Below, in pieces: positions 19,143 to 28,786 of a stretch of 64,000 nt of DNA. A program made the position numbers and the translations under genes. Origin of the DNA: Aneurinibacillus terranovensis DSM 18919 (GTDB lineage: Bacteria; Bacillota; Bacilli; Aneurinibacillales; Aneurinibacillaceae); the NCBI RefSeq assembly GCF_000430625.1, contig NZ_AUMJ01000015.1, positions 107,608 through 171,607 on the forward strand, written 5' to 3'. Every line of letters begins with the position of its first letter. Position 1 is the stretch's first letter. The notes under the pieces are model-generated. The model was not told the DNA's origin, searched no databases, and saw only the letters and a program-made list of their open reading frames with translations.

Positions 19143-20729
19143 ATGAACATAAATGTATACTGCCAGGGACACGATTATACACACGACATTGAAAATATAC
19201 TTCACCTCTTTTTTGAGGAGGTAGAGGCTGAGTTTTATATGGAAACAGGTACGGATGATAAGCCGAAAGATAAAACTGGTGATAAATCCTATTTAGGTGA
19301 TAAATCCTATTTAATCGTACACCTTACGGGGAAAAATCCTGTTAAGGCCAGCGTTGTTTACTGTGAAGAAGGCGGGGAAGCGATAACGACTTCCCACGAG
19401 CAGGCGACGGATGCGGTAGCCGATGAAAAAGAGTGGCGCAAGATGGCAAAGCGGACGATGAATTACGCCATACTTAAAGCGTTGGAGCAAAGCACAGGCA
19501 TCATCCAGCCGTGGGGTATTCTTACCGGGATTCGCCCGACAAAGCTTCTGCACACGATGCTTCATAACGGCATAAGTCAGGAGGAAGCCCACCGTGTGCT
19601 GCTGGAAGAGCGGCTCGTTACCGGGGAAAAAGTTACCCTGCTACAGTCCATCGTAGACCGTCAGCTCCAAGTGATTCCTGACCTGCATGAACTAAACGAA
19701 AAAGAAGTCAGCATCTATATCGGAATCCCATTCTGCCCGACAAAATGCGCCTACTGTACGTTTCCCGCTTATTCTATTCAGGGGCAGCAGGGCTCTGTGG
19801 AACAATTCCTTACCGGTCTACGCTATGAAGTTAAAGAAATTGGAAACTGGTTAAGGAAATCAGGACTAGGTGTTACCACGGTTTATTTCGGCGGAGGAAC
19901 GCCGACAAGTATAACGGCGGAGCAGATGGACGCGGTGTTTGAATCGATGTATGCTTATTTTCCTTATATGGAACGTGTGCGCGAGTTGACGGTGGAAGCA
20001 GGCCGCCCCGATACAATCACGCCCGACAAAATTGAGGTCATGAAAAAATGGAAAACCGACCGGATTAGCATCAATCCCCAGTCCTTTACCCAGGATACGC
20101 TTGATATTATCGGCCGCCATCATACGGTAGCCGAAACGGTGGAGAAGTACCATCTGGCAAAGGAAAAAGGGCTGGATAACATCAATATGGACCTGATTAT
20201 CGGGCTGCCCGGGGAAATGCGCGGTGAGCTGTTGAATTCTCTTAAAAGTATCGGGGCGCTGCGGCCTGCTTCGCTCACGGTTCACACCCTCTCATTCAAA
20301 CGCGCTTCTGCAATGACTAAAAACAGGGAGAAGTATAACGTGGCTGACCGGGAAGAAATCGGTTATATGATGGAGATGGCCCGCCAATGGACGGCTGAAC
20401 ACGGATATGTTCCTTATTACTTGTACCGCCAGAAAAACATCCTGGGCAACCTGGAGAACGTTGGCTACTCGTTTCCAGGCCAGGAGAGTCTCTACAACAT
20501 CGTGATCATGGAAGAAAAGCAAACGATTATTGGTCTGGGGTGCGGCGCGGTGAGCAAGCTGATTCAACCTGGAACGGAAAAGCTCACCCGCTGGCCGAAT
20601 CCGAAAGACCCGCGCAGCTATATTGAAGCGTACGAAAAGCTGACACAGGCTAAAATAGCGGTACTGGACGAATTATATAGCAGAGCGATGCACAGCTTGA
20701 CAAAAACTGTCGAACGCGTTAACATATAA
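19143..20729 (+). CDS. hemZ: Coproporphyrinogen III dehydrogenase-like radical SAM protein HemZ
   Basis: 528 residues from ATG 19143, 10 bp after AGGAGG. It is a radical SAM enzyme of the HemN/HemZ family: IPFCPTKCAYCTFPAYS carries the CxxxCxxC cluster motif, and VYFGGGTPT, INPQSF and NMDLIIGLPGE are family motifs. The roughly 165-residue N-terminal region is typical of HemZ rather than HemN. Residues about 46-57 are an exact tandem repeat (GDKSYL twice) encoded by two 18-bp copies at 19278-19313. Whether HemZ makes haem is uncertain: organisms with HemQ usually use HemY for this step. Confidence 0.9.
   Translation: MNINVYCQGHDYTHDIENILHLFFEEVEAEFYMETGTDDKPKDKTGDKSYLGDKSYLIVHLTGKNPVKASVVYCEEGGEAITTSHEQATDAVADEKEWRKMAKRTMNYAILKALEQSTGIIQPWGILTGIRPTKLLHTMLHNGISQEEAHRVLLEERLVTGEKVTLLQSIVDRQLQVIPDLHELNEKEVSIYIGIPFCPTKCAYCTFPAYSIQGQQGSVEQFLTGLRYEVKEIGNWLRKSGLGVTTVYFGGGTPTSITAEQMDAVFESMYAYFPYMERVRELTVEAGRPDTITPDKIEVMKKWKTDRISINPQSFTQDTLDIIGRHHTVAETVEKYHLAKEKGLDNINMDLIIGLPGEMRGELLNSLKSIGALRPASLTVHTLSFKRASAMTKNREKYNVADREEIGYMMEMARQWTAEHGYVPYYLYRQKNILGNLENVGYSFPGQESLYNIVIMEEKQTIIGLGCGAVSKLIQPGTEKLTRWPNPKDPRSYIEAYEKLTQAKIAVLDELYSRAMHSLTKTVERVNI
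20697..20725 (+). promoter_or_regulatory. Possible promoter of the hisS-aspS leader
   Basis: A perfect TTGACA (20697-20702) lies inside the 3' end of hemZ and is followed after 17 bp by TAACAT (20720-20725). It would start the T-box leader transcript near 20732. Confidence 0.4.
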
Positions 20730-20756
20730 AACAATTGTGACAAAAGTATACGGATC

Positions 20757-20997
20757 TGATGAAGGGGAAAGTAGTCAGGATGATTGCAGTGCAGAGAGGA
20801 GAGGCCAAGGCTGTAAGCCCTCCCTGTAAAACCTTGATGAAAGACAACCTGGAAGACGGGTGGAAAACACCAGGCGTTAAATCCCGCGTTAAGGGATTTC
20901 TTGAGTGGGATTTATTTATCCAATTAGGGTGGTACCACGGGAATTGTTATCAATCTCTCGTCCCTGACATGAAGTCAGTGGCGGGAGATTTTTTAGT
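20757..20997 (+). promoter_or_regulatory. T-box leader of hisS-aspS
   Basis: The T-box consensus AGGGTGGTACCACGGG is at 20926-20941. It is followed by a terminator stem (arms around CTGAC...GTCAG and AATCTC...GGAGATT, 20951-20993) and a T-run. Such leaders sense uncharged tRNA: binding of the acceptor end at the T-box stabilises the antiterminator. A CAC (His) triplet at 20868-20870, in the context GGAAAACACC, is a good candidate for the specifier codon, in keeping with control by tRNA-His. The specifier call is inferred from context, not from a full fold. Confidence 0.88.
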
Positions 20998-21038
20998 TTC
21001 ACAACGAAATGTCGTGATACGTACAGGAGGTAGCTTTT

Positions 21039-22310
21039 ATGATTCAGGTCCCAAGAGGAACAGCGGACGTTTTGCCAGGTGAAATCGAACTGTGGCAGTA
21101 TGTGGAAGATAAAGCCCGCGATATTTGCAGGCGCTATAATTACTTAGAAATCAGAACGCCGATTTTTGAACATACCGAGCTTTTTCAGCGGGGTGTGGGA
21201 GAAACGACGGACATTGTTGAAAGAGAGATGTACACGTTTACGGACAGAGGCGACCGCAGCCTGACGCTGCGGCCTGAAGGTACGGCTTCAACGGTGCGTT
21301 CGTATGTAGAAAATAAAATGTATGGTGCTCCCCAGCAACCAACCAAGCTTTTCTATATTGGCCCGATGTTTCGCTATGAACGCCCGCAGGCTGGAAGGAT
21401 GCGCCAGTTCACGCAGTTTGGCATCGAAGCAATCGGGAGCCATGATCCGGCAATCGATGCGGAAGCCATTGCACTCGCCATGCGGTTCTACGAAGAATTA
21501 GGCCTTAAAAATCTGCATGTCGAATTAAATACGCTGGGCGATATGGAAAGCAGGCAGGCATACCGGGAAGCGCTTATTAACCATTTTACCCCGCATATCG
21601 GCGAGTTCTGTACGGATTGCCAGTCCCGCCTTGCCCGCAACCCGCTCCGTATTCTTGACTGTAAAAAGGATGCGAGGAAAGAACAGATGGCCACAGCTCC
21701 GGTACTGCTTGATTACTTAAACGAGTCGTCCCGCACTTATTTTGAAAGGGTTAAAAAACACTTGAACGATCTGCGCATCATGTATGAAGTGAATCCCCGC
21801 CTTGTGCGCGGACTTGACTATTATACGCATACCGCGTTTGAAATTATGGAGCGCGGAATCGGTGCGGTCAGCACAATATGTGGCGGCGGGCGCTATAACG
21901 GGCTGGTCGAGCAAATCGGCGGCCAGGACATGCCTGGTATCGGTTTTGCGATGAGTATCGAACGCGTTCTGCTTGCTTTAAAGACGCAGGGGGTAGAGCT
22001 CCCAATTGAACAGTCGCTTGATTGTTTTCTTGTGAGCATGGGGGAAGAAGCGGATGCAAAGGCATTTACCTTGATGGATACCCTCCGCAGCCACGGTTTG
22101 TCTGCGGATAAAGATTACCTCGGGCGCAAGATGAAAGCGCAGCTTAAGTCTGCCGACCGTTTACAGGCAAAAGCAGTAATTATTGTCGGGGAAGACGAAC
22201 TTGCACGTAATGTTGCTGTTATGAAAAATATGACCACCGGTAAACAGCAGGAAGTTGCTCTTGATGCGATTGTAGAGAGTGTTAAACAAATTACAGAGGA
22301 TGGAAGGTAG
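21039..22310 (+). CDS. hisS: Histidyl-tRNA synthetase
   Basis: 423 residues, a full-length class II synthetase. The N-terminus [14 protein letters not shown], motif 2 ([27 protein letters not shown]) and the histidine-A motif [15 protein letters not shown] are all present, followed by the C-terminal anticodon-binding domain. It charges tRNA-His. The gene is 11 bp upstream of aspS and the pair is controlled by the T-box leader. Confidence 0.97.
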   Translation: MIQVPRGTADVLPGEIELWQYVEDKARDICRRYNYLEIRTPIFEHTELFQRGVGETTDIVEREMYTFTDRGDRSLTLRPEGTASTVRSYVENKMYGAPQQPTKLFYIGPMFRYERPQAGRMRQFTQFGIEAIGSHDPAIDAEAIALAMRFYEELGLKNLHVELNTLGDMESRQAYREALINHFTPHIGEFCTDCQSRLARNPLRILDCKKDARKEQMATAPVLLDYLNESSRTYFERVKKHLNDLRIMYEVNPRLVRGLDYYTHTAFEIMERGIGAVSTICGGGRYNGLVEQIGGQDMPGIGFAMSIERVLLALKTQGVELPIEQSLDCFLVSMGEEADAKAFTLMDTLRSHGLSADKDYLGRKMKAQLKSADRLQAKAVIIVGEDELARNVAVMKNMTTGKQQEVALDAIVESVKQITEDGR

Positions 22311-22321
22311 GAGAGCAAAAG

Positions 22322-24106
22322 ATGGAATTTCAACAGCGGACGGTTTTCTGTGGAACACTCCGTAAATTTGACGTAGGCAGCGAGGTAACGTTAAACGGAT
22401 GGGTGCAAAAGCGCCGTGACCTTGGGGGCGTTATTTTCGTTGATTTACGGGATCGGACCGGCATTGTTCAGACCGTATTTAACCCGGAAATTAATGCTGC
22501 GGCCCATGAAATCGGTGATAAAGTACGCACCGAATATGTCATTAGTGTTAAAGGGAAAGTCGTGGAACGCGATCCGGAAACGATCAACCCCAATATGCTG
22601 ACAGGCGAAATTGAAATTCAGGTTGAGGAAATCGAGATTATCAATCAGGCAAAGACGCCGCCATTTTTTATTGAAGATGATGTGGATGTGGATGAACAGG
22701 TGCGCCTGAAGTACCGCTATCTCGACCTGCGCCGCCCGCAGATGTTTAAAACGATGCAGTTGCGCCATAAAGTCACGAAAATGTTCCGCGACTTCCTTGA
22801 CGGACATGAATTCCTTGAAATTGAAACACCGATGCTGACCAAAAGCACGCCGGAAGGGGCGCGTGATTATCTCGTGCCAAGCCGCGTCCACCCGGGTGAA
22901 TTTTTTGCCTTGCCGCAGTCGCCACAGCTTTTTAAGCAGCTTCTCATGGTGGCCGGTTATGAACGCTACTTCCAAATTGTACGTTGTTTCAGGGACGAAG
23001 ATCTTCGCGCCGACCGGCAGCCGGAATTTACTCAGGTCGATATTGAAACATCGTTCTTAAACATGGAAGATTTATTAACCATGATGGAAGAAATGATGGC
23101 CAAAATCGTAAAAGAATTAAAGGGAATTGAGATCGAGACTCCTTTTCAGCGTTTAACATATGCGGACGCTATGGATCGCTATGGTTCGGACAAGCCGGAT
23201 TTACGTTTCGGGATGGAACTGGTCGATATATCCGATATCGCTCAAACGTGCGGATTCCAGGTGTTTAACGGGACCGTTAACCGCGGAGGACAGGTAAGGG
23301 GTATTAACGTTAAAGGATGTGCCCACTATTCCCGTAAAGATGTCGACGATTTAATGAAATTCGCTGGTAAATACGGGGCAAAAGGGCTTGCCTGGATGGC
23401 GTTTAAAGATGATGAAATCAAGGGGCCTATCGCGAAATTCTTCACGGAACAAGAAATTGCGACGATAAAAGACCGGCTGCAGGTGGAAAACAACGATTTG
23501 CTGCTTTTCGTCGCTGACAAGGCTAAAGTGGTTGCCGACTCACTTGGTGCGCTCCGCTTGAAATTCGGAAAAGAACTCGGTTTAATCGATGAAAGCAAAT
23601 TTGCTTTCGCATGGGTAGTAGACTTCCCGCTCGTTGAGTGGGATGAAGAAGCGAAACGTTATGTTGCGCTCCACCATCCGTTCACCCGCCCCCGTCCGGA
23701 AGACCTGCACCTGTTTGATTCAGAGCCTGGCCAGATCCGTGCGCAGGCCTACGATATGGTTCTCAATGGATATGAAATCGGCGGCGGCAGCATGAGGATT
23801 TACAAACGGGATATACAGGAAAAAATGTTTAAAGCGCTTGGTTTCAGCCAGGAAGAAGCGAATGAAAAATTCGGGTTCCTGCTTGAGGCGTTTGAATATG
23901 GCACGCCTCCGCACGGCGGAATTGCATTCGGCCTTGACCGAATCATCATGATTCTTGCCGGGGCGAGCAGCCTCCGCGAAACGATTGCTTTCCCTAAAAC
24001 AGCAAGCGCCAAAGACTTGATGACGAACGCGCCGGATGCAGTCGATGCGAAACAGCTTGAAGAACTTTCGATTCGTATTTCTATTCCACCGAATCAAAAG
24101 TCCTAA
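22322..24106 (+). CDS. aspS: Aspartyl-tRNA synthetase
   Basis: 594 residues, the bacterial-type enzyme. It has an N-terminal OB-fold anticodon domain ([26 protein letters not shown]), class II motifs ([36 protein letters not shown]) and the inserted GAD domain (about residues 300-420). Start ATG 22322 follows GGTAGGAG. It is co-transcribed with hisS. The 620-bp gap after it holds 6S RNA and a MITE-like element. Confidence 0.97.
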   Translation: MEFQQRTVFCGTLRKFDVGSEVTLNGWVQKRRDLGGVIFVDLRDRTGIVQTVFNPEINAAAHEIGDKVRTEYVISVKGKVVERDPETINPNMLTGEIEIQVEEIEIINQAKTPPFFIEDDVDVDEQVRLKYRYLDLRRPQMFKTMQLRHKVTKMFRDFLDGHEFLEIETPMLTKSTPEGARDYLVPSRVHPGEFFALPQSPQLFKQLLMVAGYERYFQIVRCFRDEDLRADRQPEFTQVDIETSFLNMEDLLTMMEEMMAKIVKELKGIEIETPFQRLTYADAMDRYGSDKPDLRFGMELVDISDIAQTCGFQVFNGTVNRGGQVRGINVKGCAHYSRKDVDDLMKFAGKYGAKGLAWMAFKDDEIKGPIAKFFTEQEIATIKDRLQVENNDLLLFVADKAKVVADSLGALRLKFGKELGLIDESKFAFAWVVDFPLVEWDEEAKRYVALHHPFTRPRPEDLHLFDSEPGQIRAQAYDMVLNGYEIGGGSMRIYKRDIQEKMFKALGFSQEEANEKFGFLLEAFEYGTPPHGGIAFGLDRIIMILAGASSLRETIAFPKTASAKDLMTNAPDAVDAKQLEELSIRISIPPNQKS

Positions 24107-24145
24107 AAAAGCTACTAAGGTACATTATTCGGGACTATTTGCCTC

Positions 24146-24174
24146 TTGAAATCGTTTTCAACTTGAGCTAAGAT
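24146..24174 (+). promoter_or_regulatory. Sigma-A promoter of 6S RNA
   Basis: TTGAAA (24146-24151), 17 bp, TAAGAT (24169-24174). The predicted start near 24182 lies just before the first paired base of the 6S structure. Confidence 0.65.
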
Positions 24175-24186
24175 AAATATACAAAC

Positions 24187-24375
24187 AAGAACCCTATGAT
24201 GTTCGTGACGTGTCCTAAGTTTTGAGCCAACATCTTAACTTAGGGAGATCGGAGTCTCGGTCAGGGAGCAGATGCCGCCTTCAGCAGCGGACCTGCGAAC
24301 TGACGAGTAGAAACTCCCACCTGCTGTAGCAGGTTCAAAACACAGGTTATCACGGCATGCGTGGGGTTCTTCTTA
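24187..24375 (+). ncRNA. ssrS: 6S RNA (SsrS/BsrA type)
   Basis: About 190 nt between aspS and tcdA, the site of the 6S-1 RNA gene in B. subtilis. The ends pair (AAGAACCC with GGGGTTCTT). Inside that, CGTGA pairs with TCACG and GTTTTGAGCC with GGTTCAAAAC, enclosing a long irregular stem; this is the rod with a central bubble that defines 6S RNA. 6S RNA mimics an open promoter and binds the sigma-A RNA polymerase holoenzyme, holding it in stationary phase. The identity rests on position, length and pairing read by eye; exact ends are approximate. Confidence 0.82.
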
Positions 24376-24407
24376 TTTTCTCGAACACAAAATCTTAGGG
24401 GTAGTGT

Positions 24408-24623
24408 GGCAATGGAATGGACCGTTGTTATTTTTTGCGAAGTTTTCCCTTGCGGGGAAGTATAAACTGTTCGTGTTTCTCATCCTCCGTTCGGGGGCAG
24501 CCTGAAACATAAGGGTTTTTCGAAGATGGAGTCAATCGGGCCTAAAAACACCCCAAAACTCCAGAGAAACACTGGGTAGCGGGAAAAAGAAAAAATAAAA
24601 ATTGATCCATTTCACTCCATTCC
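24408..24623. mobile_element. MITE-like inverted-repeat element, copy R2
   Basis: The left arm at 24408-24460 matches the shared arm (GGCAATGGAATGGACCG, TTATTTTTTGCG, TTTTCCCTTGC). A worn inverted arm at 24579-24623 reads, on the minus strand, GGAATGGAGTG...TTTTTATTTTTT. There is no open frame between them that looks coding. The element lies directly downstream of 6S RNA. It is probably a non-autonomous transposable element; no target-site duplication was identified. Confidence 0.6.
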
Positions 24624-24726
24624 CCGTGTCTGTTGCGGATTTCGATGCACCCGACAGCGGAAATATGGTATATATAAAAGGGAGTTCAATTTTCCGTGAA
24701 ACAATTAGAGTTAAAAGGAGATTTAT

Positions 24727-25494
24727 ATGGTTCATCAATTTTCACGCACAGAGCTCGCGGTTGGACGCGAAGGAATTGAATTGTTTAAAAACAGCGCGGT
24801 TGCCGTTCTTGGCGTAGGAGGCGTAGGCTCATTTACGGTAGAAGCCCTGGCGCGTACAGGAATCGGCAAGCTTGTCTTAATCGATAAGGACGATGTGGAT
24901 ATTACCAACGTCAACCGGCAGCTGCCGGCTACTCTGGAAACGATCGGTCAGGAAAAGGTTGAGATTATGAAAAAACGAATCGCAACGATTAATCCTGAAT
25001 GTGAAGTGGTTACGTTAAAGTTTTTTTATAACGAGGAGACCTTCGGGCAAGTGTTTGCCTACAATCTGGATTATGTAGCGGATGCAATGGACACGCTTTC
25101 GGCTAAACTGCATCTCATTAAAGAGTGTCGAAAGCGGAATGTTCCGTTAATTTCAAGCATGGGAGCGGCCAATAAAATGGACCCAACCCGCTTTGAAGTC
25201 GCAGATTTGTTCGATACATCATATGATCCGATCGCGAAAGTTCTGCGTCGGGAACTGCGTAAACAGGGAATCACGAAAGGGGTAAAGGTAGTTTATTCGA
25301 CAGAGCCACCGATTATTTCGCGGGAGGAGGTTTTAAACGACATTGTGAAAGATCCGAATTCACCGATCCGTAAGGCGGTTCAACCTCCTGCCAGCAATGC
25401 GTTTGTCCCGTCGGTTGCGGGTCTAATCATGGCTGGTGTCGTTGTTAACGATTTATTAAAAAAAGCAGGGATTGAAGTAAGACGGGATGATTAA
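24727..25494 (+). CDS. tcdA: tRNA threonylcarbamoyladenosine dehydratase TcdA
   Basis: 255 residues of the E1/ThiF/MoeB superfamily. The nucleotide-binding GVGGVGSFTVEALARTG and DKDDVDITNVNRQ motifs, AMDTLSAKLHLI and the late PSVAGLIMAG match TcdA (B. subtilis YrvM). It dehydrates t6A-37 of ANN-decoding tRNAs to the cyclic ct6A form using ATP. It has few cysteines and no rhodanese domain, unlike sulfur-transfer E1 proteins. Start ATG 24727 follows AAAAGGAG. The order aspS-6S-tcdA-rarA is conserved. Confidence 0.93.
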   Translation: MVHQFSRTELAVGREGIELFKNSAVAVLGVGGVGSFTVEALARTGIGKLVLIDKDDVDITNVNRQLPATLETIGQEKVEIMKKRIATINPECEVVTLKFFYNEETFGQVFAYNLDYVADAMDTLSAKLHLIKECRKRNVPLISSMGAANKMDPTRFEVADLFDTSYDPIAKVLRRELRKQGITKGVKVVYSTEPPIISREEVLNDIVKDPNSPIRKAVQPPASNAFVPSVAGLIMAGVVVNDLLKKAGIEVRRDD

Positions 25495-25507
25495 GCCCGT
25501 CTTACTT
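25475..25507 (+). terminator. Hairpin overlapping the tcdA stop codon
   Basis: Perfect 12-bp arms AAGTAAGACGGG and CCCGTCTTACTT span the stop codon. The T-run is weak, so termination may be partial. Confidence 0.55.
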
Positions 25508-25575
25508 TACTTCAGCCACCTTTTCCTCTATAATTAGTAGGATTTACCGAATTTATACAAAAGCGAGGGAATGAC

Positions 25576-26913
25576 ATGGATTTATTCTCTTATGCTGATG
25601 AAGAAGATAAGAATAGCGGCAGGGGGAAAAACCAGCCGCTTGCGGATCGGATGAGGCCGCGGACGCTCGATGAATTTATCGGACAGGAACATATTGTAGG
25701 GCCAGGCAAATTGCTACGGCGGGCTATCGAAGCGGATCGGATTACCTCGCTTATTTTTTATGGACCGCCCGGAACGGGGAAAACGACGCTCGCACGAATT
25801 ATTGCCCGCACCACACGCACGTATTTTACCGATATCAACGCGGTGACTGCGGGAGTGGCTGATATTCGCAGAGTGGTAGAGGAGGCGAAACAGCGGCAGG
25901 GTATGTATGAACAGGGCACCACGCTGTTCGTTGATGAAATCCATCGATTTAATAAAGCCCAGCAGGATGCGCTGCTGCCTTACGTAGAAGATGGAACCAT
26001 CCGGTTGATTGGCGCCACAACAGAAAATCCTTTCTTTGAAGTGAATCACGCGCTTTTATCCCGCTCCCAGTTGTTTCAGCTCCATTCTCTTACAGAGGAA
26101 GCGTTAAACGGCGTTCTTGACAACGCCCTGCACGATAAAGAACGAGGGTATGGAGAGCTTTGCGTTAACATTGAAAAAGACGCCAGAGCCCATCTTATCC
26201 GGTATGCGGAAGGAGACAGCCGGCGCCTGCTCAATGCACTGGAATTAGCGATGGCGACCACGCCTGTCGGCATTGACGGGACGCTGCACATCACGCTTGA
26301 TGTTGCGGTTGATTCCATTCAGCGACGTGCGGTACGCTACGATAAATCAGGGGATAATCATTATGACACGATATCCGCCTATATAAAATCGATTCGCGGC
26401 TCTGATCCGGATGCGGCGCTATACTGGCTTGCACGGATGATTGATGCCGGCGAGGATCCGCGCTTTATCGCAAGGCGCCTGGTGATATCCGCGTCCGAAG
26501 ATGTGGGAAACGGCGACCCACGCGCCCTGCAGGTGGCGATTTCCGCTTTTCAGGCGCTGGAGCTTGTCGGGATGCCGGAAGGGCGTATTCCGCTCGCCCA
26601 GGCAACGACGTACCTGGCGGCTGCACCGAAAAGCAATGCCGCTTATATGGGCATCAACAAAGCGCTTGCGGAGGTCCGGCAGCAGGGCCATGGAATGGTC
26701 CCCGTTCATTTGCGCGATAAAAGCTATAAAGGCGCGGAAAAGCTGGGCCATGGGAAAGGGTATTTGTATCCGCACGATTATCCGAACAGCTACGTCGAAC
26801 AGCAATATTTGCCCGATAATGTAAAGGGAGGCTTTTATCAACCGAAAGAAATCGGCTATGAACGGCACATGAAAGAGTATTTAAATACCATACGAAAGGG
26901 GAATAAACAGTGA
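25576..26913 (+). CDS. rarA: Replication-associated recombination ATPase RarA/MgsA
   Basis: 445 residues, an AAA+ ATPase of the clamp-loader type. Walker A is FYGPPGTGKTTLARII, Walker B LFVDEIHRF, sensor 1 IGATTENP; the C-terminal MgsA domain includes SEDVGNGDPRALQVA and the family ending GHGKGYLYPHDYPN. RarA acts at stalled replication forks together with the single-strand-binding protein. ATG 25576 follows GCGAGGGA. A relic of a membrane-protein gene overlaps or follows its stop. Confidence 0.95.
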   Translation: MDLFSYADEEDKNSGRGKNQPLADRMRPRTLDEFIGQEHIVGPGKLLRRAIEADRITSLIFYGPPGTGKTTLARIIARTTRTYFTDINAVTAGVADIRRVVEEAKQRQGMYEQGTTLFVDEIHRFNKAQQDALLPYVEDGTIRLIGATTENPFFEVNHALLSRSQLFQLHSLTEEALNGVLDNALHDKERGYGELCVNIEKDARAHLIRYAEGDSRRLLNALELAMATTPVGIDGTLHITLDVAVDSIQRRAVRYDKSGDNHYDTISAYIKSIRGSDPDAALYWLARMIDAGEDPRFIARRLVISASEDVGNGDPRALQVAISAFQALELVGMPEGRIPLAQATTYLAAAPKSNAAYMGINKALAEVRQQGHGMVPVHLRDKSYKGAEKLGHGKGYLYPHDYPNSYVEQQYLPDNVKGGFYQPKEIGYERHMKEYLNTIRKGNKQ

Positions 26914-27118
26914 TATCGAAAGGGCTACCGGAATCGGTATCGAAGCTCATCTCGGTTTATCTCCCTGGGACATTCTGCACGTTGGACTCGCACAAACGAT
27001 TGGCTTAACCATGGGAACATGGAGTCAAATACTCGGCCTGATTCTTATTGCGGCAACGGTGGTTCTCACCAGACAGCGACCCACCGTTGCCACTCTCCTA
27101 AACATGATTTTCGTATGA
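26912..27118 (+). pseudogene. Relic of a YczE/YitT-like membrane protein gene
   Basis: The open stretch (no start codon of its own) reads ATGIGIEAHLGLSPWDILHV, then GLAQTIGLTMGTWSQILGL, then ILIAATVVLTRQRPTVATLLNMIFV and stop. This matches the first part of the YczE-type integral membrane family, whose intact members continue for well over 100 further residues. The first membrane helix is lost (the frame enters within the rarA stop region) and the C-terminal part is missing. It is therefore a fragment at both ends. Recognition is from family memory and not verified by search. Confidence 0.6.
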
Positions 27119-27194
27119 TTCTGATGGAAATTACAGTGGTCGATTTATTTCTGGGATACTATTGTGCTTAAAATTAGAAAAAGAGGTGATTCGG

Positions 27195-27614
27195 TTGAAA
27201 ATCTCGACCAAGGGGCGTTACGGCCTGACTATCATGATGGAGTTGGCGAAACGATACGGTGAAGGACAGCTCTCGCTTAAATCAATCGCACAGAAGCATG
27301 GATTATCTGAGCATTACCTTGAGCAGTTAATCGCGCCCCTGCGCAATCACGGGCTCGTAAAAAGCATTCGCGGAGCGTACGGCGGCTATATACTTTCACG
27401 CGGCCCTGAAGAAATCACGGCAGGTGAGGTGATTCGCGTGCTGGAAGGCCCTATCAGCCCCGTAGAATTTGAGGAAGAGGAAGATCCGGCAAAACGTGAT
27501 TTATGGCTTCGGATTCGTGACAGCATTAGCGAGGTGTTGGATTCGACGACACTATACGATTTAATTACATATGAAGATAAAGGAAATCATGATTCCTATA
27601 TGTTTTACATTTAA
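27195..27614 (+). CDS. cymR: Rrf2-family cysteine metabolism regulator CymR
   Basis: 139 residues from TTG 27195, which follows AGAGGTGAT and gives the family N-terminus KISTKGRYGLTIMMELAKRY. A winged helix-turn-helix (SLKSIAQKHGLSEHYLEQLI, GLVKSIRGAYGGYIL) fills the first 80 residues. There are no cysteines, so it does not carry an Fe-S cluster like IscR; this matches CymR, which with CysK represses cystine uptake and sulfur assimilation genes. It lies directly before the cysteine desulfurase gene, as in B. subtilis. Confidence 0.9.
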   Translation: MKISTKGRYGLTIMMELAKRYGEGQLSLKSIAQKHGLSEHYLEQLIAPLRNHGLVKSIRGAYGGYILSRGPEEITAGEVIRVLEGPISPVEFEEEEDPAKRDLWLRIRDSISEVLDSTTLYDLITYEDKGNHDSYMFYI

Positions 27615-27637
27615 TAAATAGGAGATGCAAGGCCACT

Positions 27638-28786
27638 ATGAAAGGAATTTATTTGGACCATGCTGCAACGACACCAGTGCGCCCGGAAGTTCTTGAGGCG
27701 ATGCTGCCTTATCTTCGTGAAAGGCACGGCAATCCTTCGAGCCTCCACAGCTTTGGGCAGCAGACGAGGCATGCGGTGGATGAAGCGCGTGCGCGAATCG
27801 CTGTCTGTCTGCATGCCTCCCCGGCAGAAATCGTTTTTACGAGCGGCGGCACAGAAGCGGACAACACAGCCATCATCGGGGTGGCGCTTGCGAACAGGGA
27901 TAAGGGGAAGCATATTATCACCAGCAGAATTGAACATCATGCCGTGCTTGATACGTGTGAGTACCTTGAAAAGTTTGGCTATGAAGTGACATATCTCCCT
28001 GTCGATGAGACGGGGACGATTATACTCGATGAACTCCGCGCCGCCATCCGCCCGGATACCGTGCTGATTAGTGTGATGTACGGGAACAATGAAGTCGGAA
28101 CGCTGCAGCCGGTGGCGGAAATCGGCGCCATCGCCCATGAGCGTGGAGTTTATTTTCATACGGACGCCGTTCAGGCACTCGGTGTGGAAAAGCTGGATGT
28201 CAGAGTATTACCGGTGGATTTACTCTCCATTTCGGCTCACAAAATTAACGGTCCAAAAGGGATCGGAGCCCTGTATATGAATCGCCGGGTTAAAATTGAC
28301 CCTTATTTGCACGGTGGCAACCAAGAGAAGAAGCGCCGGCCGGGCACAGAAAATGTGCCGGCCATCATCGGCTTTGCCAAAGCTGCGGACTTGGCTGCTG
28401 CGGAACTGGATGGGCATCGTAAACAGTATGAGAATGATCGCTCGATTATGCTCAAATCATGGGAAGAAATGGGCATTCACTATGTTGTAAACGGCCACCC
28501 GTCCCATCATCTCCCGCATATCCTGAATGTAAGTTTCCCCGGCGTACAAACGGAAACGATGCTCATGAACCTTGATATCGCCGGCATTGCCGCCTCCAGC
28601 GGCTCGGCGTGTACAGCAGGCTCCTTCCAGGTATCGCACGTTCTGCAGGCTATGAACCTGCCGGATGATTTGCTGGCGTCCGCCATTCGCTTTAGTTTTG
28701 GCTATGGAAATGAAGAAGCGGAGATTCGTGATGCTGCGGTCAAGGTCGGAGAAATTGTGCGGCGGATGAGACAATCCAAGGCATAA
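27638..28786 (+). CDS. iscS: Cysteine desulfurase (IscS/NifS, YrvO-like)
   Basis: 382 residues, a PLP-dependent class V enzyme that takes sulfur from cysteine. Visible are the N-terminal YLDHAATTPVRPEVLEAM, the PLP-lysine site SAHKINGPKGIGAL, and the sulfur-carrying cysteine in SSGSACTAGS. In B. subtilis this gene (yrvO) feeds the tRNA thiolase MnmA encoded just downstream; here the next gene is a TPR protein and mnmA is absent from the window. Confidence 0.95.
   Translation: MKGIYLDHAATTPVRPEVLEAMLPYLRERHGNPSSLHSFGQQTRHAVDEARARIAVCLHASPAEIVFTSGGTEADNTAIIGVALANRDKGKHIITSRIEHHAVLDTCEYLEKFGYEVTYLPVDETGTIILDELRAAIRPDTVLISVMYGNNEVGTLQPVAEIGAIAHERGVYFHTDAVQALGVEKLDVRVLPVDLLSISAHKINGPKGIGALYMNRRVKIDPYLHGGNQEKKRRPGTENVPAIIGFAKAADLAAAELDGHRKQYENDRSIMLKSWEEMGIHYVVNGHPSHHLPHILNVSFPGVQTETMLMNLDIAGIAASSGSACTAGSFQVSHVLQAMNLPDDLLASAIRFSFGYGNEEAEIRDAAVKVGEIVRRMRQSKA

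Noticed and set aside
22445..22975. A 176-codon minus-strand frame in aspS
   Set aside because: Shadow of aspS, with His/Phe-rich nonsense-like composition.
27611..28159. A 182-codon minus-strand frame across iscS
   Set aside because: Shadow of the cysteine desulfurase gene; no motif and composition typical of antisense reading.
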